Source of the DNA: an uncultured Sphingomonadaceae bacterium | Lineage (GTDB): Bacteria; Pseudomonadota; Alphaproteobacteria; Sphingomonadales; Sphingomonadaceae | DNA: 11,182 nt | Direction of reading: 5' to 3' | NCBI GenBank assembly: GCA_938003725.1 | Contig: CALKXX010000171.1 | Location: 1 to 11,182 of the forward strand | Part shown: one piece after another, positions 1-7,380 of the stretch | Position numbering within the stretch: position 1 is the stretch's first letter | Layout: every line of letters starts with the position of its first letter | The notes under the pieces: generated by a model | Told to the model about the DNA's origin: nothing | The model's input: only the letters and a program-made list of their open reading frames with translations | The model's database searches: none | Position numbers and translations under genes: made by a program

Positions 1-1
1 T

Positions 2-1267
2 GCTTTTGAAGCTTTGTGGAACCTCGGCATCTGGCGTTCGACGCTTTGCATGTTGAGCTATGGCAAGGCAAAGGTCTTCCCGAACAAGAATGTGAAGAGC
101 TTTGAAGACTGGACGGTCAATCAGTTCGGCTACAAGCTCTATTCGATTTTCTTCAAAACCTATACCGAGAAGGTTTGGGGCATGCCGTGCGACGAAATGT
201 CTGCGGACTGGGCCGCGCAGCGTATTAAAGGGCTTAGCCTTTGGAATGCTGTCACCGATGGCCTTAAAAGATCACTCGGTCTGAACAAGAAACCCAATGA
301 CGGGCAAGAAGTGAAAACGCTTCTCGAAACCTTCCGCTATCCGCGCCTCGGCCCCGGTATGATGTGGGACGCTGCAAAAGCCCATGTCGAGGCTAAGGGC
401 AATGAAGTGATGATGGGGCACGGTCTTAAGCAACTTGCGCAAGATGCCGATGGCAACTGGCGGATGAGCACGTCGTCGGACGATGGCGATGCGGTTATCA
501 CCGCCAAGCATGTGATTTCCAGTGCGCCAATGCGCGAGTTGGCGACCCGTATCCATCCGCTGCCGCAATCTTTGCCGGAAGCGCAGGATCTGAACTATCG
601 TGATTTCCTGACCGTGGCGATCATGGTGAAATCCGAAGATCTGTTCCCCGATAACTGGATTTATATCCATGATGACCGGGTGCAGGTGGGCCGGGTACAG
701 AATTTCCGCAGCTGGTCTCCCGAAATGGTACCGGATGAGAATATCGCCTGTGTCGGTCTGGAATATTTCTGTTTTGAAAATGACAATCTCTGGGCGTCTT
801 CTGACGAAGAACTGGTTGAGCTGGCCAAGAAAGAAATGGCGATCCTGAACCTGTGCAAACCCGAAGATGTGGTTGGCGGCGCGGTTGTGCGTCAGGAAAA
901 AGCCTATCCGGTTTACGATGACAGCTATGAGGACAATGTCGAAACCATGCGCAGCGAGTTGGAAAGCCGGTTCGAGACACTGCACATGGTCGGCCGCAAC
1001 GGCATGCATCGTTATAATAATCAGGATCACGCGATGATGACCGCGATGCTGACGGTGGAAAATATCGAAGCCGGAACGCGCAAATGGAACGTCTGGAACG
1101 TCAACGAAGACGCCGAATATCACGAAGCTGGCGATGAGGGTGCGGAAAAGGTTGTGAAAGCTGAAATCAGTGAAGACCGGGCAGCAGCTCTTGAAAGCAT
1201 GCGCGACGTACCAACGCGGATTGAAGAAGAGGCTCCCGAAGCCAAATCCGGTAAGAAAGCGGCCTAA
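2..1267 (+). CDS. FAD-dependent oxidoreductase (UDP-galactopyranose mutase / amine-oxidase-like), 3' part
   Basis: The frame is open to the left edge, so the N-terminus, including the dinucleotide-binding GxGxxG fold, lies outside the window; the in-frame TTG at 14 is not a convincing start. What is seen is about 420 residues of the substrate and C-terminal FAD-contacting parts of an amine-oxidase-type flavoprotein. The stretch FFKTYTEKVWGMPCDEMSAD (about 146-205) is typical of the family that includes UDP-galactopyranose mutases and protoporphyrinogen-oxidase-like enzymes. The segment GRNGMHRYNNQDHAMMTAM (about 989-1045) is the C-terminal flavin-contacting motif of that family. The last 45 or so residues are charged (Glu/Lys/Ala-rich) and look like a flexible tail. 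It is followed after 5 bp by the GtrA gene, which suggests a role in preparing or modifying a sugar or lipid-linked sugar for the surface cassette downstream. The family assignment is firm; substrate and reaction are not known. Confidence 0.85.
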   Translation, partial: AFEALWNLGIWRSTLCMLSYGKAKVFPNKNVKSFEDWTVNQFGYKLYSIFFKTYTEKVWGMPCDEMSADWAAQRIKGLSLWNAVTDGLKRSLGLNKKPNDGQEVKTLLETFRYPRLGPGMMWDAAKAHVEAKGNEVMMGHGLKQLAQDADGNWRMSTSSDDGDAVITAKHVISSAPMRELATRIHPLPQSLPEAQDLNYRDFLTVAIMVKSEDLFPDNWIYIHDDRVQVGRVQNFRSWSPEMVPDENIACVGLEYFCFENDNLWASSDEELVELAKKEMAILNLCKPEDVVGGAVVRQEKAYPVYDDSYEDNVETMRSELESRFETLHMVGRNGMHRYNNQDHAMMTAMLTVENIEAGTRKWNVWNVNEDAEYHEAGDEGAEKVVKAEISEDRAAALESMRDVPTRIEEEAPEAKSGKKAA

Positions 1268-1272
1268 ACACC

Positions 1273-1725
1273 ATGGCGCATCGTCAACTGGATCGGCGGT
1301 CAATGGTGGGCCGTGTGGTGGGAAACCTCCCCGGGCCGCTGGCTTTGCTGAACCGGTTTTCGATCACGCGCTATTTGATGGCCAGCGTCGTCAGCCTGGC
1401 CTTTGATGTCGCGCTGTTCATGGTGCTGGTGGAATTTGCGATGACGCCCAGTTGGGCCTCGGCGGCGGGTTACACCGCCGGTATCGTGGTGCACTGGTTG
1501 ATATCCTCCAGCTTCGTATTTCCCGGCAAAACGAAACAGGGTGTCGCGCTGCAATTGCAACGTGTGGGTTTTCTTAGCACCGCTATTTTCGGGCTGGCGA
1601 TTACCGTTGGTATTGTGAGCTGGCTAACCGATCTGGGTGCGATGCCGGTTGTCGCAAAGGGCGTCGCCGTGTTTGTCAGTTTCTTTGCGGTCTATCTGAC
1701 CCGCAAATATGGGGTGTTCCGTTGA
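1273..1725 (+). CDS. GtrA-family membrane protein (putative lipid-linked sugar flippase)
   Basis: This is a 150-residue protein with four predicted membrane helices at about 34-55, 62-82, 96-117 and 124-144. It has the usual GtrA ending, a charged YLTRKYGVFR right after the last helix. The family is PF04138; characterised members are thought to move polyprenyl-phosphate-linked sugars such as glucose across the inner membrane so that a periplasmic transferase can use them. The ATG at 1273 has only a weak ribosome site. A second ATG at 1303 (residue 11) is possible, since the conserved family region begins only near residue 30. The stop (TGA 1723-1725) overlaps the TTG start of the next gene in TTGA. 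Together with the oxidoreductase before it and the GT-C protein after it, the gene fits a step of sugar delivery to the periplasm; this role is inferred. Confidence 0.85.
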   Translation: MAHRQLDRRSMVGRVVGNLPGPLALLNRFSITRYLMASVVSLAFDVALFMVLVEFAMTPSWASAAGYTAGIVVHWLISSSFVFPGKTKQGVALQLQRVGFLSTAIFGLAITVGIVSWLTDLGAMPVVAKGVAVFVSFFAVYLTRKYGVFR

Positions 1726-3107
1726 GCGACATTTCTTACGAAAAATTTGATGCTGCCATTGATGAAAGTGCACCGCGGCTTAGCGCTGATCTGAAACGCT
1801 TTGGAAATTGGGCGCTGATCTGGATTGCTTTGGCAAACCTGCCTTTTATGGCAATGTGGTTTGTCGGTGCGCCGCCCCGCTATATGGAGATCGCGATTGC
1901 CGGATTTACCGGCTTGATCGTCAAACGCATGCCGCGCCCCATTCAATGGATCGCTTTTACCGCGGTTATGGCTTTCTCTATCCTGTCTTTCGTCGCCGGG
2001 TTGTTTAACCTGTCGATGAACAGCCTGATTTACTCGTTGCAATTTTTTACCGAAATCAAACCTTCGAACAGCATTGAATATATCGGGGCCGGTGTGGTGA
2101 TCGTGGGTATATTGATTGCGACCTGGTTCCTTTTGAAGCGCGACACCAATTTTACAAAACCTCTGCATATCCTGTTGGGTGGGGTGTTGATTTTCGCCTT
2201 GGTCGGTGCAGATGTGTCGATGGGACAAGGGATGCGCGGCCATTATTTCCGGGCTGCCCCGGCGGGTGCAGATTTCGAATCCGCCGCCGGTAAAACGGGC
2301 TTTGCATCACGCGCAGACGGGAAACGTCATCTCGTCCTGATCATGGTCGAATCGCTGGGCGTTCCCAATGATAATCAAGCAATGTCGGACAAGCTTTTCG
2401 CCTATTATAACAATAGCGCGATCAAGGATCGTTATGACATTAGTCAGGGCACAAGCCTCTATTATAACAGCACAACATCCGGCGAGTTTCGCGAAATGTG
2501 CGGACAATGGGGCGACTATTACGAGCTGTTAGATGCTGGAGATGCAGCAAAGTTAAACTGCCTTCCCGCAATGCTCGCCAAAAAGGGCTATGCGACACAG
2601 GCGATGCACAGCTTTGTCGGTGACTTTTTCAAGCGTTCGACATGGTATGCCAATATTGGCTTTGAAAGCCGGGAGTTCTGGCCCGAATTGCAGAAACGCG
2701 GAGCTGAATGGTGCGGCGGGGTATTTGCCGGTGCTTGCGACCGACAGGTGCCAAAATTACTGGCGGAAAATCTGAAAAATGCGGAACAGCCGACATTTCT
2801 CTACTGGCTGACCCTCAACGCCCATTTGCCGGTGCCGACGGGGTTGAACCTAAACGCCGAGAATTGTGACCGGGTTTCCACAGAACTGGACAAAGAGTTT
2901 CCGATGATCTGTCGGCAGTTTGCGATATTCGATGATATAGACAAAGCGCTCGTCAGTGAAATTACCGCGAGCGATTTTCCGGAAGCCGATATCCTACTGG
3001 TCGGGGATCATATGCCGCCCTATTTTGATCGGCACCATCGTTCGCAATTTGACCCGGAGCGGGTTCCGTGGCTTTATCTAAAAGCCAAACCGCGGACCGG
3101 GGAATAA
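1722..3107 (+). CDS. Membrane-anchored sulfatase/LtaS-like enzyme (putative phosphoglycerol or phosphoethanolamine transferase)
   Basis: This 461-residue protein has an N-terminal membrane domain of about five helices (roughly 30-49, 55-69, 73-95, 120-138, 148-165), then an extracytoplasmic alkaline-phosphatase-superfamily domain from about 200 to the end. Metal and catalytic positions are present in the usual order: Glu210 in VES, a candidate nucleophile Thr251 or Thr252 in STTSGE, His368 in NAH, and Asp429-His430 in VGDH. This is the pattern of LtaS, MdoB and EptA-like enzymes, which transfer phosphoglycerol or phosphoethanolamine from phospholipid to a glycan or lipid. Six cysteines (260, 280, 331, 339, 382, 397) lie in the extracytoplasmic part, which suggests disulfides, as in EptA-type transferases. 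The start is TTG in a 4-base overlap with the GtrA stop; no ATG alternative lies nearby. The likely role is decoration of a surface glycan or lipid; donor and acceptor are unknown, and a true sulfatase is less likely given the membrane domain. Confidence 0.8.
   Translation: MSDISYEKFDAAIDESAPRLSADLKRFGNWALIWIALANLPFMAMWFVGAPPRYMEIAIAGFTGLIVKRMPRPIQWIAFTAVMAFSILSFVAGLFNLSMNSLIYSLQFFTEIKPSNSIEYIGAGVVIVGILIATWFLLKRDTNFTKPLHILLGGVLIFALVGADVSMGQGMRGHYFRAAPAGADFESAAGKTGFASRADGKRHLVLIMVESLGVPNDNQAMSDKLFAYYNNSAIKDRYDISQGTSLYYNSTTSGEFREMCGQWGDYYELLDAGDAAKLNCLPAMLAKKGYATQAMHSFVGDFFKRSTWYANIGFESREFWPELQKRGAEWCGGVFAGACDRQVPKLLAENLKNAEQPTFLYWLTLNAHLPVPTGLNLNAENCDRVSTELDKEFPMICRQFAIFDDIDKALVSEITASDFPEADILLVGDHMPPYFDRHHRSQFDPERVPWLYLKAKPRTGE
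3099..3103 (+). promoter_or_regulatory. Ribosome binding site deciding the GTG start at 3110
   Basis: GGGGA sits six bases before GTG 3110 and lies inside the last codons of the sulfatase-like gene. The other in-frame GTG at 3068 has no comparable purine run at the right distance. This makes 3110 the better start and puts the two genes 2 bp apart, consistent with coupled translation. Confidence 0.55.
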
Positions 3108-3109
3108 CC

Positions 3110-4909
3110 GTGAATGCCAAAAAAGCCGGCCTTGTGGGCGGCAACATTCCAGTATTGTTGATTTGGTTCGCGGTATGCGGGGTCATGATTTTCGTTTCAC
3201 GTGATCAGATTGCCTCTGGTATCGGCTGGGGCCCCGACGATCAATTACGTACTGTGCAATTGCGCGATTGGCTTGCCGGACAAAGTTGGTTTGATGTAAC
3301 GCAATATCGCATCGGTGAACCCGATAGTCAGCCAATGCACTGGCCGCGCCTGATAGAATTGCCGTTGGCGCTGCTGGTCATTTTACTCACACCATTGCTG
3401 GGTTCCGTCAATGCCGAAATCGCAGTGATGGTTGCGGTGCCGCTTATTGGTCTGGGCCTCACCATGTGGTTGGTGATGAAGATTGCAGAACAGCTATTTG
3501 ATCGAAAAACTGCGTTACTTGCCGCGGCGTTGACAGCGACGGCGGTGCCCGTTGTTGCCCAGCTTAGGCCAATGCGGATAGATCATCATGGGTGGCAGAT
3601 TGTGCTGGCTCTCGCGGCACTATGGACCATGTTCTGGCCCGACAAACGCAAAGGGGGCATTGCGCTGGGTCTAATCCTGTCCTTGTGGCTAACAATCTCA
3701 CTAGAAGGACTGCCACTATCGGTTGCCTTTATCGCTTTGCTTTCCTGGCGCTGGGTCATCGCGCTTGACGAAGGTGTCCGCCTGTTTTGGACATTGGTCT
3801 CGTTTCTTGGCGGTACGATTTTTTTATATCTCGGGACGCAGGGCGGCTTTGATGCTGCACGTAACTATTGCGACGCGATTTCGCCGGTACATATTTTTGC
3901 GTGCCTGGCCGGCGGCGCGATAATATTGCCGGGCATCCGCTTTGCGCCGACTTCGATGGTTGGCCGGGCCGGGTGGCTGGTTGCTGCCGGCATCGCCACC
4001 TTAGCCGTCATTTCGGCAATTGCACCGCAATGTATCGGCGGTGCCTTTGGTCAGATTGATCCGTTGGTTCGTGAATATTGGTATGTAAATGTCCGCGAAG
4101 GCCTGCCTATCTGGGATCAACCGTGGAAGGAAACGGTGACCTTGCTAGGCGGCTCCGTTGTTGTTGGATTGCTTGCATTGGCCTTGATCGCACGGAAACG
4201 CCCTCAGAATATTGACGGTCAGAAACTGTTTCTGCTTGTCTATGCATTCCTGTGGGCGTTTGTCGTATCATTGCTCGTCCAAAGGGCCGCTTCTGTAGCG
4301 GCCGCATTCGCCTTGCCGCTAATGGCTTGGCTGGTACATGAGGCATTTCTTGCAGCCCGACAAATCAAGAGTGCTGCCATCCGGATCATAGCAACGGCCG
4401 CGACGGTATTCCTGATTCTGCCCGGTCCTTTGGCTATATCGCTGATCAATGGCGTTTCCGGTGAAGGAGGGGAACCATCCAGCCAATCCCCGGCGAAGGC
4501 CGTGGAAATGGCCTGCGATTCCTCCGAATCTTTAGCCAGGCTAAGCGCCTTGCCGCGATCCAATATTATCGCCCCATTTGACTTTGGTCCCGAGATTTTG
4601 GTGCGCACACCGCACAGCGTTTTGTCGACCAGTCATCACCGGAACGATGCGGCAATGGCCGACCAGATACGAATTTTCACATATGCTCCTGAAAAAGCCG
4701 GAGATTTGCTGGAAGCACGCAATATTGATTATATTGTCGCTTGTCCCAAAGAGGCGGAGCTTAAGAATTACGCGAAAAAGCACCCGGATGGCCTGTGGGC
4801 AAAACTGGCCGCGAAAAAGCAGCCAAAATGGCTGCAAACTGTCCATTTGCGGGACAGTAAGTTGCAATTGTGGCGCGTGGTCCCGAAAGAGCTTCGTAAC
4901 GGGTTGTAA
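3110..4909 (+). CDS. Polytopic membrane protein, putative GT-C (STT3/AglB/PglB-like) glycosyltransferase
   Basis: This is about 599 residues with many hydrophobic helices through residue 460 or so and a soluble C-terminal part of about 140 residues. The first loop after helix 1 carries GPDDQLR (41-47), followed by PMHWPRL (75-81), RIDHHGWQ (156-163) and SLEGLP (197-202). This layout of a double aspartate in the first outer loop, an Asp-His motif in the second, and a later acidic residue matches oligosaccharyltransferase-like GT-C enzymes. These use polyprenyl-linked sugars on the outer face of the membrane. The GTG at 3110 is preferred because GGGGA lies at 3099-3103, six bases before it. An upstream in-frame GTG at 3068 would add 14 residues and overlap the previous gene by 40 bases. 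The C-terminal part includes DYIVACPKEAEL near 4727-4762. It may be a GT39-like or an unassigned GT-C family; acceptor and donor are unknown. It is probably the last gene of the cassette. Confidence 0.72.
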   Translation: MNAKKAGLVGGNIPVLLIWFAVCGVMIFVSRDQIASGIGWGPDDQLRTVQLRDWLAGQSWFDVTQYRIGEPDSQPMHWPRLIELPLALLVILLTPLLGSVNAEIAVMVAVPLIGLGLTMWLVMKIAEQLFDRKTALLAAALTATAVPVVAQLRPMRIDHHGWQIVLALAALWTMFWPDKRKGGIALGLILSLWLTISLEGLPLSVAFIALLSWRWVIALDEGVRLFWTLVSFLGGTIFLYLGTQGGFDAARNYCDAISPVHIFACLAGGAIILPGIRFAPTSMVGRAGWLVAAGIATLAVISAIAPQCIGGAFGQIDPLVREYWYVNVREGLPIWDQPWKETVTLLGGSVVVGLLALALIARKRPQNIDGQKLFLLVYAFLWAFVVSLLVQRAASVAAAFALPLMAWLVHEAFLAARQIKSAAIRIIATAATVFLILPGPLAISLINGVSGEGGEPSSQSPAKAVEMACDSSESLARLSALPRSNIIAPFDFGPEILVRTPHSVLSTSHHRNDAAMADQIRIFTYAPEKAGDLLEARNIDYIVACPKEAELKNYAKKHPDGLWAKLAAKKQPKWLQTVHLRDSKLQLWRVVPKELRNGL

Positions 4910-4955
4910 ATTGTGATAGGCTTTTTGCATGGTCGCATAAAAATATAAGAACCAT

Positions 4956-4961
4956 GGAGAG
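4956..4961 (+). promoter_or_regulatory. Ribosome binding site deciding the ATG start at 4966
   Basis: GGAGAG lies four bases before ATG 4966. The in-frame ATG at 4954 overlaps this purine run and has no clear site of its own upstream, so the shorter protein beginning MAGVTGLGG is preferred. Confidence 0.55.
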
Positions 4962-4965
4962 TAAG

Positions 4966-5349
4966 ATGGCAGGGGTCACCGGTCTAGGTGGTGTTTTTCA
5001 CATGGTGAAGGACCCAGCGGCAACGCGAAAATGGTACAGAGAATATCTAGAGCTTGATGGAGAATTCGGACCGATGCTGAGCTGGTCGGAAGAAAAGGGC
5101 GAGAAGCCCTATAGCCTCATCAGCCATTTTAACGAAGACAGTGAATATCTGGAGCCGAGCAAGGCGAAATTCATGATCAACTTGCGGGTTGATGACCTCG
5201 ATTCCTATGTTGAGAAGCTTAAAGCCAAGGGGCTTGAGATTCTGGACAAGGTGGATGAGGGCTATGGCAAGTTTGCCTGGATATTAGACTGCGATGGTAT
5301 CAAGCTGGAATTATGGCAACAGGTGGAAGCTCCCGAAAACGGCGGCTAA
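4966..5349 (+). CDS. VOC / glyoxalase-fold family protein
   Basis: This is 127 residues, the length of a single vicinal-oxygen-chelate domain built of two beta-alpha-beta-beta-beta modules. Module one begins with GLGGVFHMVKDPAATRKWY, where the strand is followed by the helix WYREYLEL. Module two begins INLRVDDLDSYVEKLKAKG and ends with WILDCDGIKLELWQ. Candidate metal ligands are His12, His54 and Glu115, at positions used in this superfamily. Members include glyoxalase I, ring-cleaving dioxygenases and resistance proteins, but small single-domain ones like this are mostly uncharacterised, so no reaction is assigned. It lies 56 bp after the membrane glycosyltransferase, and that gap is A/T-rich (TATAAG at 4944-4949 is a weak -10 candidate). 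It may therefore have its own promoter. It runs tail to tail with msrB, only 19 bp apart. Confidence 0.85.
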   Translation: MAGVTGLGGVFHMVKDPAATRKWYREYLELDGEFGPMLSWSEEKGEKPYSLISHFNEDSEYLEPSKAKFMINLRVDDLDSYVEKLKAKGLEILDKVDEGYGKFAWILDCDGIKLELWQQVEAPENGG

Positions 5350-5368
5350 AATTCCATTCTCGTCTGCG

Positions 5369-5872
5369 CTAAGCCGGGATAAACTTCAGTGCCAAACCGT
5401 TGATGCAATGCCTTTTACCGGTTGGTTTTGGGCCATCATTAAAGATATGCCCCTGATGCCCGCCACAGCGTGCACAATGCACTTCGGTTCTGGCATAGCC
5501 GATCTTATAGTCGGTCGATGTTCCGACGCGGCCTTCAATAGGGGCCCAAAAACTTGGCCAGCCGGTACCACTATCGAACTTTGTTGCCGAGCTGTAGAGG
5601 CCGAGGTTGCAACCGGCGCAAGCGAATATGCCCTTGCGCTTTTCCCGGTCTAGCGGACTGGAAAAGGGGCGCTCTGTACCCTCTTGCCGCAATATCCGGT
5701 AGCGCGCGGGGCCCAAGCGCTTTTTCCACTCAGCCGGTGTCCGCTTTATCTTGAACGCTTTTCCGGACTTTGCTTTGGCGACCCCGGACAGGCCAGTCAT
5801 GCTCGCAATACCATAAGCACCAGCGCCGATTAGGCCGGTTGCGAGAATCTTACGCCGTGAAATAGCTGTCAT
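5369..5872 (-). CDS. msrB: Peptide-methionine (R)-S-oxide reductase MsrB with Tat signal peptide
   Basis: This 167-residue enzyme reduces the R-form of methionine sulfoxide in proteins. The first 34 residues form a twin-arginine signal (ISRRKILA at 4-11, a hydrophobic stretch, then AKA at 32-34 as a likely cleavage site), so it probably acts in the periplasm. The SelR domain follows. It has zinc cysteines in two CxxC pairs (Cys85/Cys88 and Cys133/Cys136), the GTGWPSF substrate loop (102-108), and the catalytic Cys156 in RHCINGLALKF. The resolving cysteine found in many MsrB proteins (SGCGWPSF) is Thr103 here, and there is no other spare cysteine. AAGGG lies about eight bases before the start. 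It is transcribed in the same direction as the P450 upstream but separated by 104 bp, so an own promoter is likely. Confidence 0.93.
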   Translation of the reverse strand: MTAISRRKILATGLIGAGAYGIASMTGLSGVAKAKSGKAFKIKRTPAEWKKRLGPARYRILRQEGTERPFSSPLDREKRKGIFACAGCNLGLYSSATKFDSGTGWPSFWAPIEGRVGTSTDYKIGYARTEVHCARCGGHQGHIFNDGPKPTGKRHCINGLALKFIPA

Positions 5873-5907
5873 CTTTCAAACCCTTTTCGTCTAATCATGG
5901 TTCGGAT

Positions 5908-5921
5908 CAAATCAGGATTTG
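5908..5921. repeat. Short inverted repeat upstream of msrB
   Basis: CAAATC-AG-GATTTG is a perfect six-base inverted repeat 36 bp before the msrB start, in the 104-bp gap between msrB and the P450 gene. Its position would suit an operator for msrB, but repeats of this size also arise by chance and no matching regulator is present in the window. Confidence 0.3.
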
Positions 5922-5976
5922 GTTACAATATTCAGCCTGAACCGGGGGTTAGCGACTGGCGAGGTACCATCGGTCG

Positions 5977-7296
5977 TCAGTATTTGCTGAGCTCGACTTC
6001 CATTTCGCGGAACCCGTGCACGAAACACGCATGGACGCGGCGCATTTTGCCGGTTGGATTAACCTGCATACGTCGTTCGTGCATTTCTTCGAGCAATATC
6101 CGGATTTGTAGTTCGGCCAGCCGAGCACCGACGCAGCGGTGGATACCATAGCCAAAGGCCAGGTGACGCCGCGCATTTTCACGGTCGACGATCAATTTAT
6201 CAGCTTCGGGGAAAACCTCTTCGTCGCGATTGGCCGAAAGATACCACATGACGATCTTGTCGCCCTTTTTGATCTGATTGCCGAACAGATCATAATCCTC
6301 CAGCGCGGTTCGCCGCATATGTGCCAGCGGTGTCTGCCAACGGATAATCTCTTGTACCGCATTGGGGATCAAATCGGGATTTTCCTGAAGCTTCTTGCGC
6401 TCTTCGGGAAACTGACCAAGGCCCCAGGCAACACCCGACATGGTATTGCGGGTTGTATCATTACCGCCTACGATCAACAGCACCAGATTGCCCATAAATT
6501 CCATATGATCCATATCTTTCATATGCTCAGAATGGATCATCATAGAGATTAAGTCAGGAGTGGGTTCTTCGTTGACACGTTCATTCCACAACCGCGTGAA
6601 ATAGGCCCCCATTTCAAACAAAATCTGACGGCGTTGCTGGGTTAGGTCTTCTGCAATAGCAAGTTCAACATCGCCGGCATAATCGGACCAGAAGGTCAGC
6701 ATCCGCCGGTCGTCCCATGGGAAGCCAAACAGGATGGCGAGCATCCCGGTCGTCAGCTCAATTGCCACTTTGTCGACCCAGTCAAATTTCTCGCCATAGG
6801 GCAGGCTGTCCAAAACCTCAGCCGTCCGCATCCGGATTTCTTCTTCCATCCGCTTCATTTCCGTTGGCGTGAAAGCAGGGGCTACCGTCCGGCGCTGCCC
6901 GGTATGTTTTGGGCGGTCCATCGCAATGAACATCGGCAGTTGAAAATCCTGATCATAGTCGGGATCGGCAATGGTGATACCGCCTTGATCTACATCAGAG
7001 GAGAAAATATCGGGCAGCGCCTCAACATGTTGGATCGGCTTGTAATTGGTGATGTTCCAATAATCACCATGTACGCCGCCCGTCACTTTGTTGATCGGCT
7101 CTTGCGCGCGCATTTCCGCAAATGGTTTGCGCCACAGATCTTTGCTGTAAATCTCTGCGCGGCTGACGTCCCAGGGGTTTGCATCTTCATCCGAGATCGG
7201 CGGGTTCCGCTTGTAATAGGCCTCCAGCGCTTCGTCGGCGGTGGGGGAAGTGGTCAGGTTGTTCAGATCAACCTCGGGAATTGGTTGGGACGCCAT
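5977..7296 (-). CDS. Cytochrome P450, CYP153-like (putative alkane / terminal hydroxylase)
   Basis: This is a complete 439-residue soluble class I bacterial P450. Visible landmarks are the I-helix oxygen-activation motif GGNDTT (277-282), the K-helix ExxR (Glu316-Arg319), and the heme loop FGYGIHRCVG (381-390) with Cys388 as the iron ligand. Long stretches recall the CYP153 family as I remember it: LPMFIAMDRPKH (120-131), FGFPWDDR (190-197), LLIVGGNDTTRN (273-284), EIIRWQTPL (316-324) and MRRTALED (327-334). That family hydroxylates terminal carbons of medium-chain alkanes, alcohols or fatty acids and needs a ferredoxin and ferredoxin reductase. Neither lies in the window, so electron partners must be elsewhere. 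The start has a strong AGGAGAG site (7308-7302 on the minus strand, five bases before ATG). Subfamily and substrate cannot be set by eye. Confidence 0.93.
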   Translation of the reverse strand: MASQPIPEVDLNNLTTSPTADEALEAYYKRNPPISDEDANPWDVSRAEIYSKDLWRKPFAEMRAQEPINKVTGGVHGDYWNITNYKPIQHVEALPDIFSSDVDQGGITIADPDYDQDFQLPMFIAMDRPKHTGQRRTVAPAFTPTEMKRMEEEIRMRTAEVLDSLPYGEKFDWVDKVAIELTTGMLAILFGFPWDDRRMLTFWSDYAGDVELAIAEDLTQQRRQILFEMGAYFTRLWNERVNEEPTPDLISMMIHSEHMKDMDHMEFMGNLVLLIVGGNDTTRNTMSGVAWGLGQFPEERKKLQENPDLIPNAVQEIIRWQTPLAHMRRTALEDYDLFGNQIKKGDKIVMWYLSANRDEEVFPEADKLIVDRENARRHLAFGYGIHRCVGARLAELQIRILLEEMHERRMQVNPTGKMRRVHACFVHGFREMEVELSKY

Positions 7297-7380
7297 AAAT
7301 TCTCTCCTGCCGCTATATTTTTGGGGAATCAGTCATCGCCCCATAGTCGGTTGTGTTTTGCAACCCGGATTGTGCGGTTA

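Noticed and set aside
272..1303. Long open frame of 343 residues on the minus strand opposite the flavoenzyme
   Set aside because: It is His/Phe/Arg-rich with no family motif, and the plus-strand frame carries clear conserved motifs across the same stretch; it is a mirror effect of codon use.
1692..2243. Open frame of 183 residues on the minus strand opposite the sulfatase-like gene
   Set aside because: Composition is rich in His, Gln and Arg with no recognisable domain, and it spans the junction of two well-supported plus-strand genes.
5350..5368. Possible terminator between the VOC gene and msrB
   Set aside because: Only 19 bp separate the genes; there is no hairpin with a T-run, so no intrinsic terminator can be supported.
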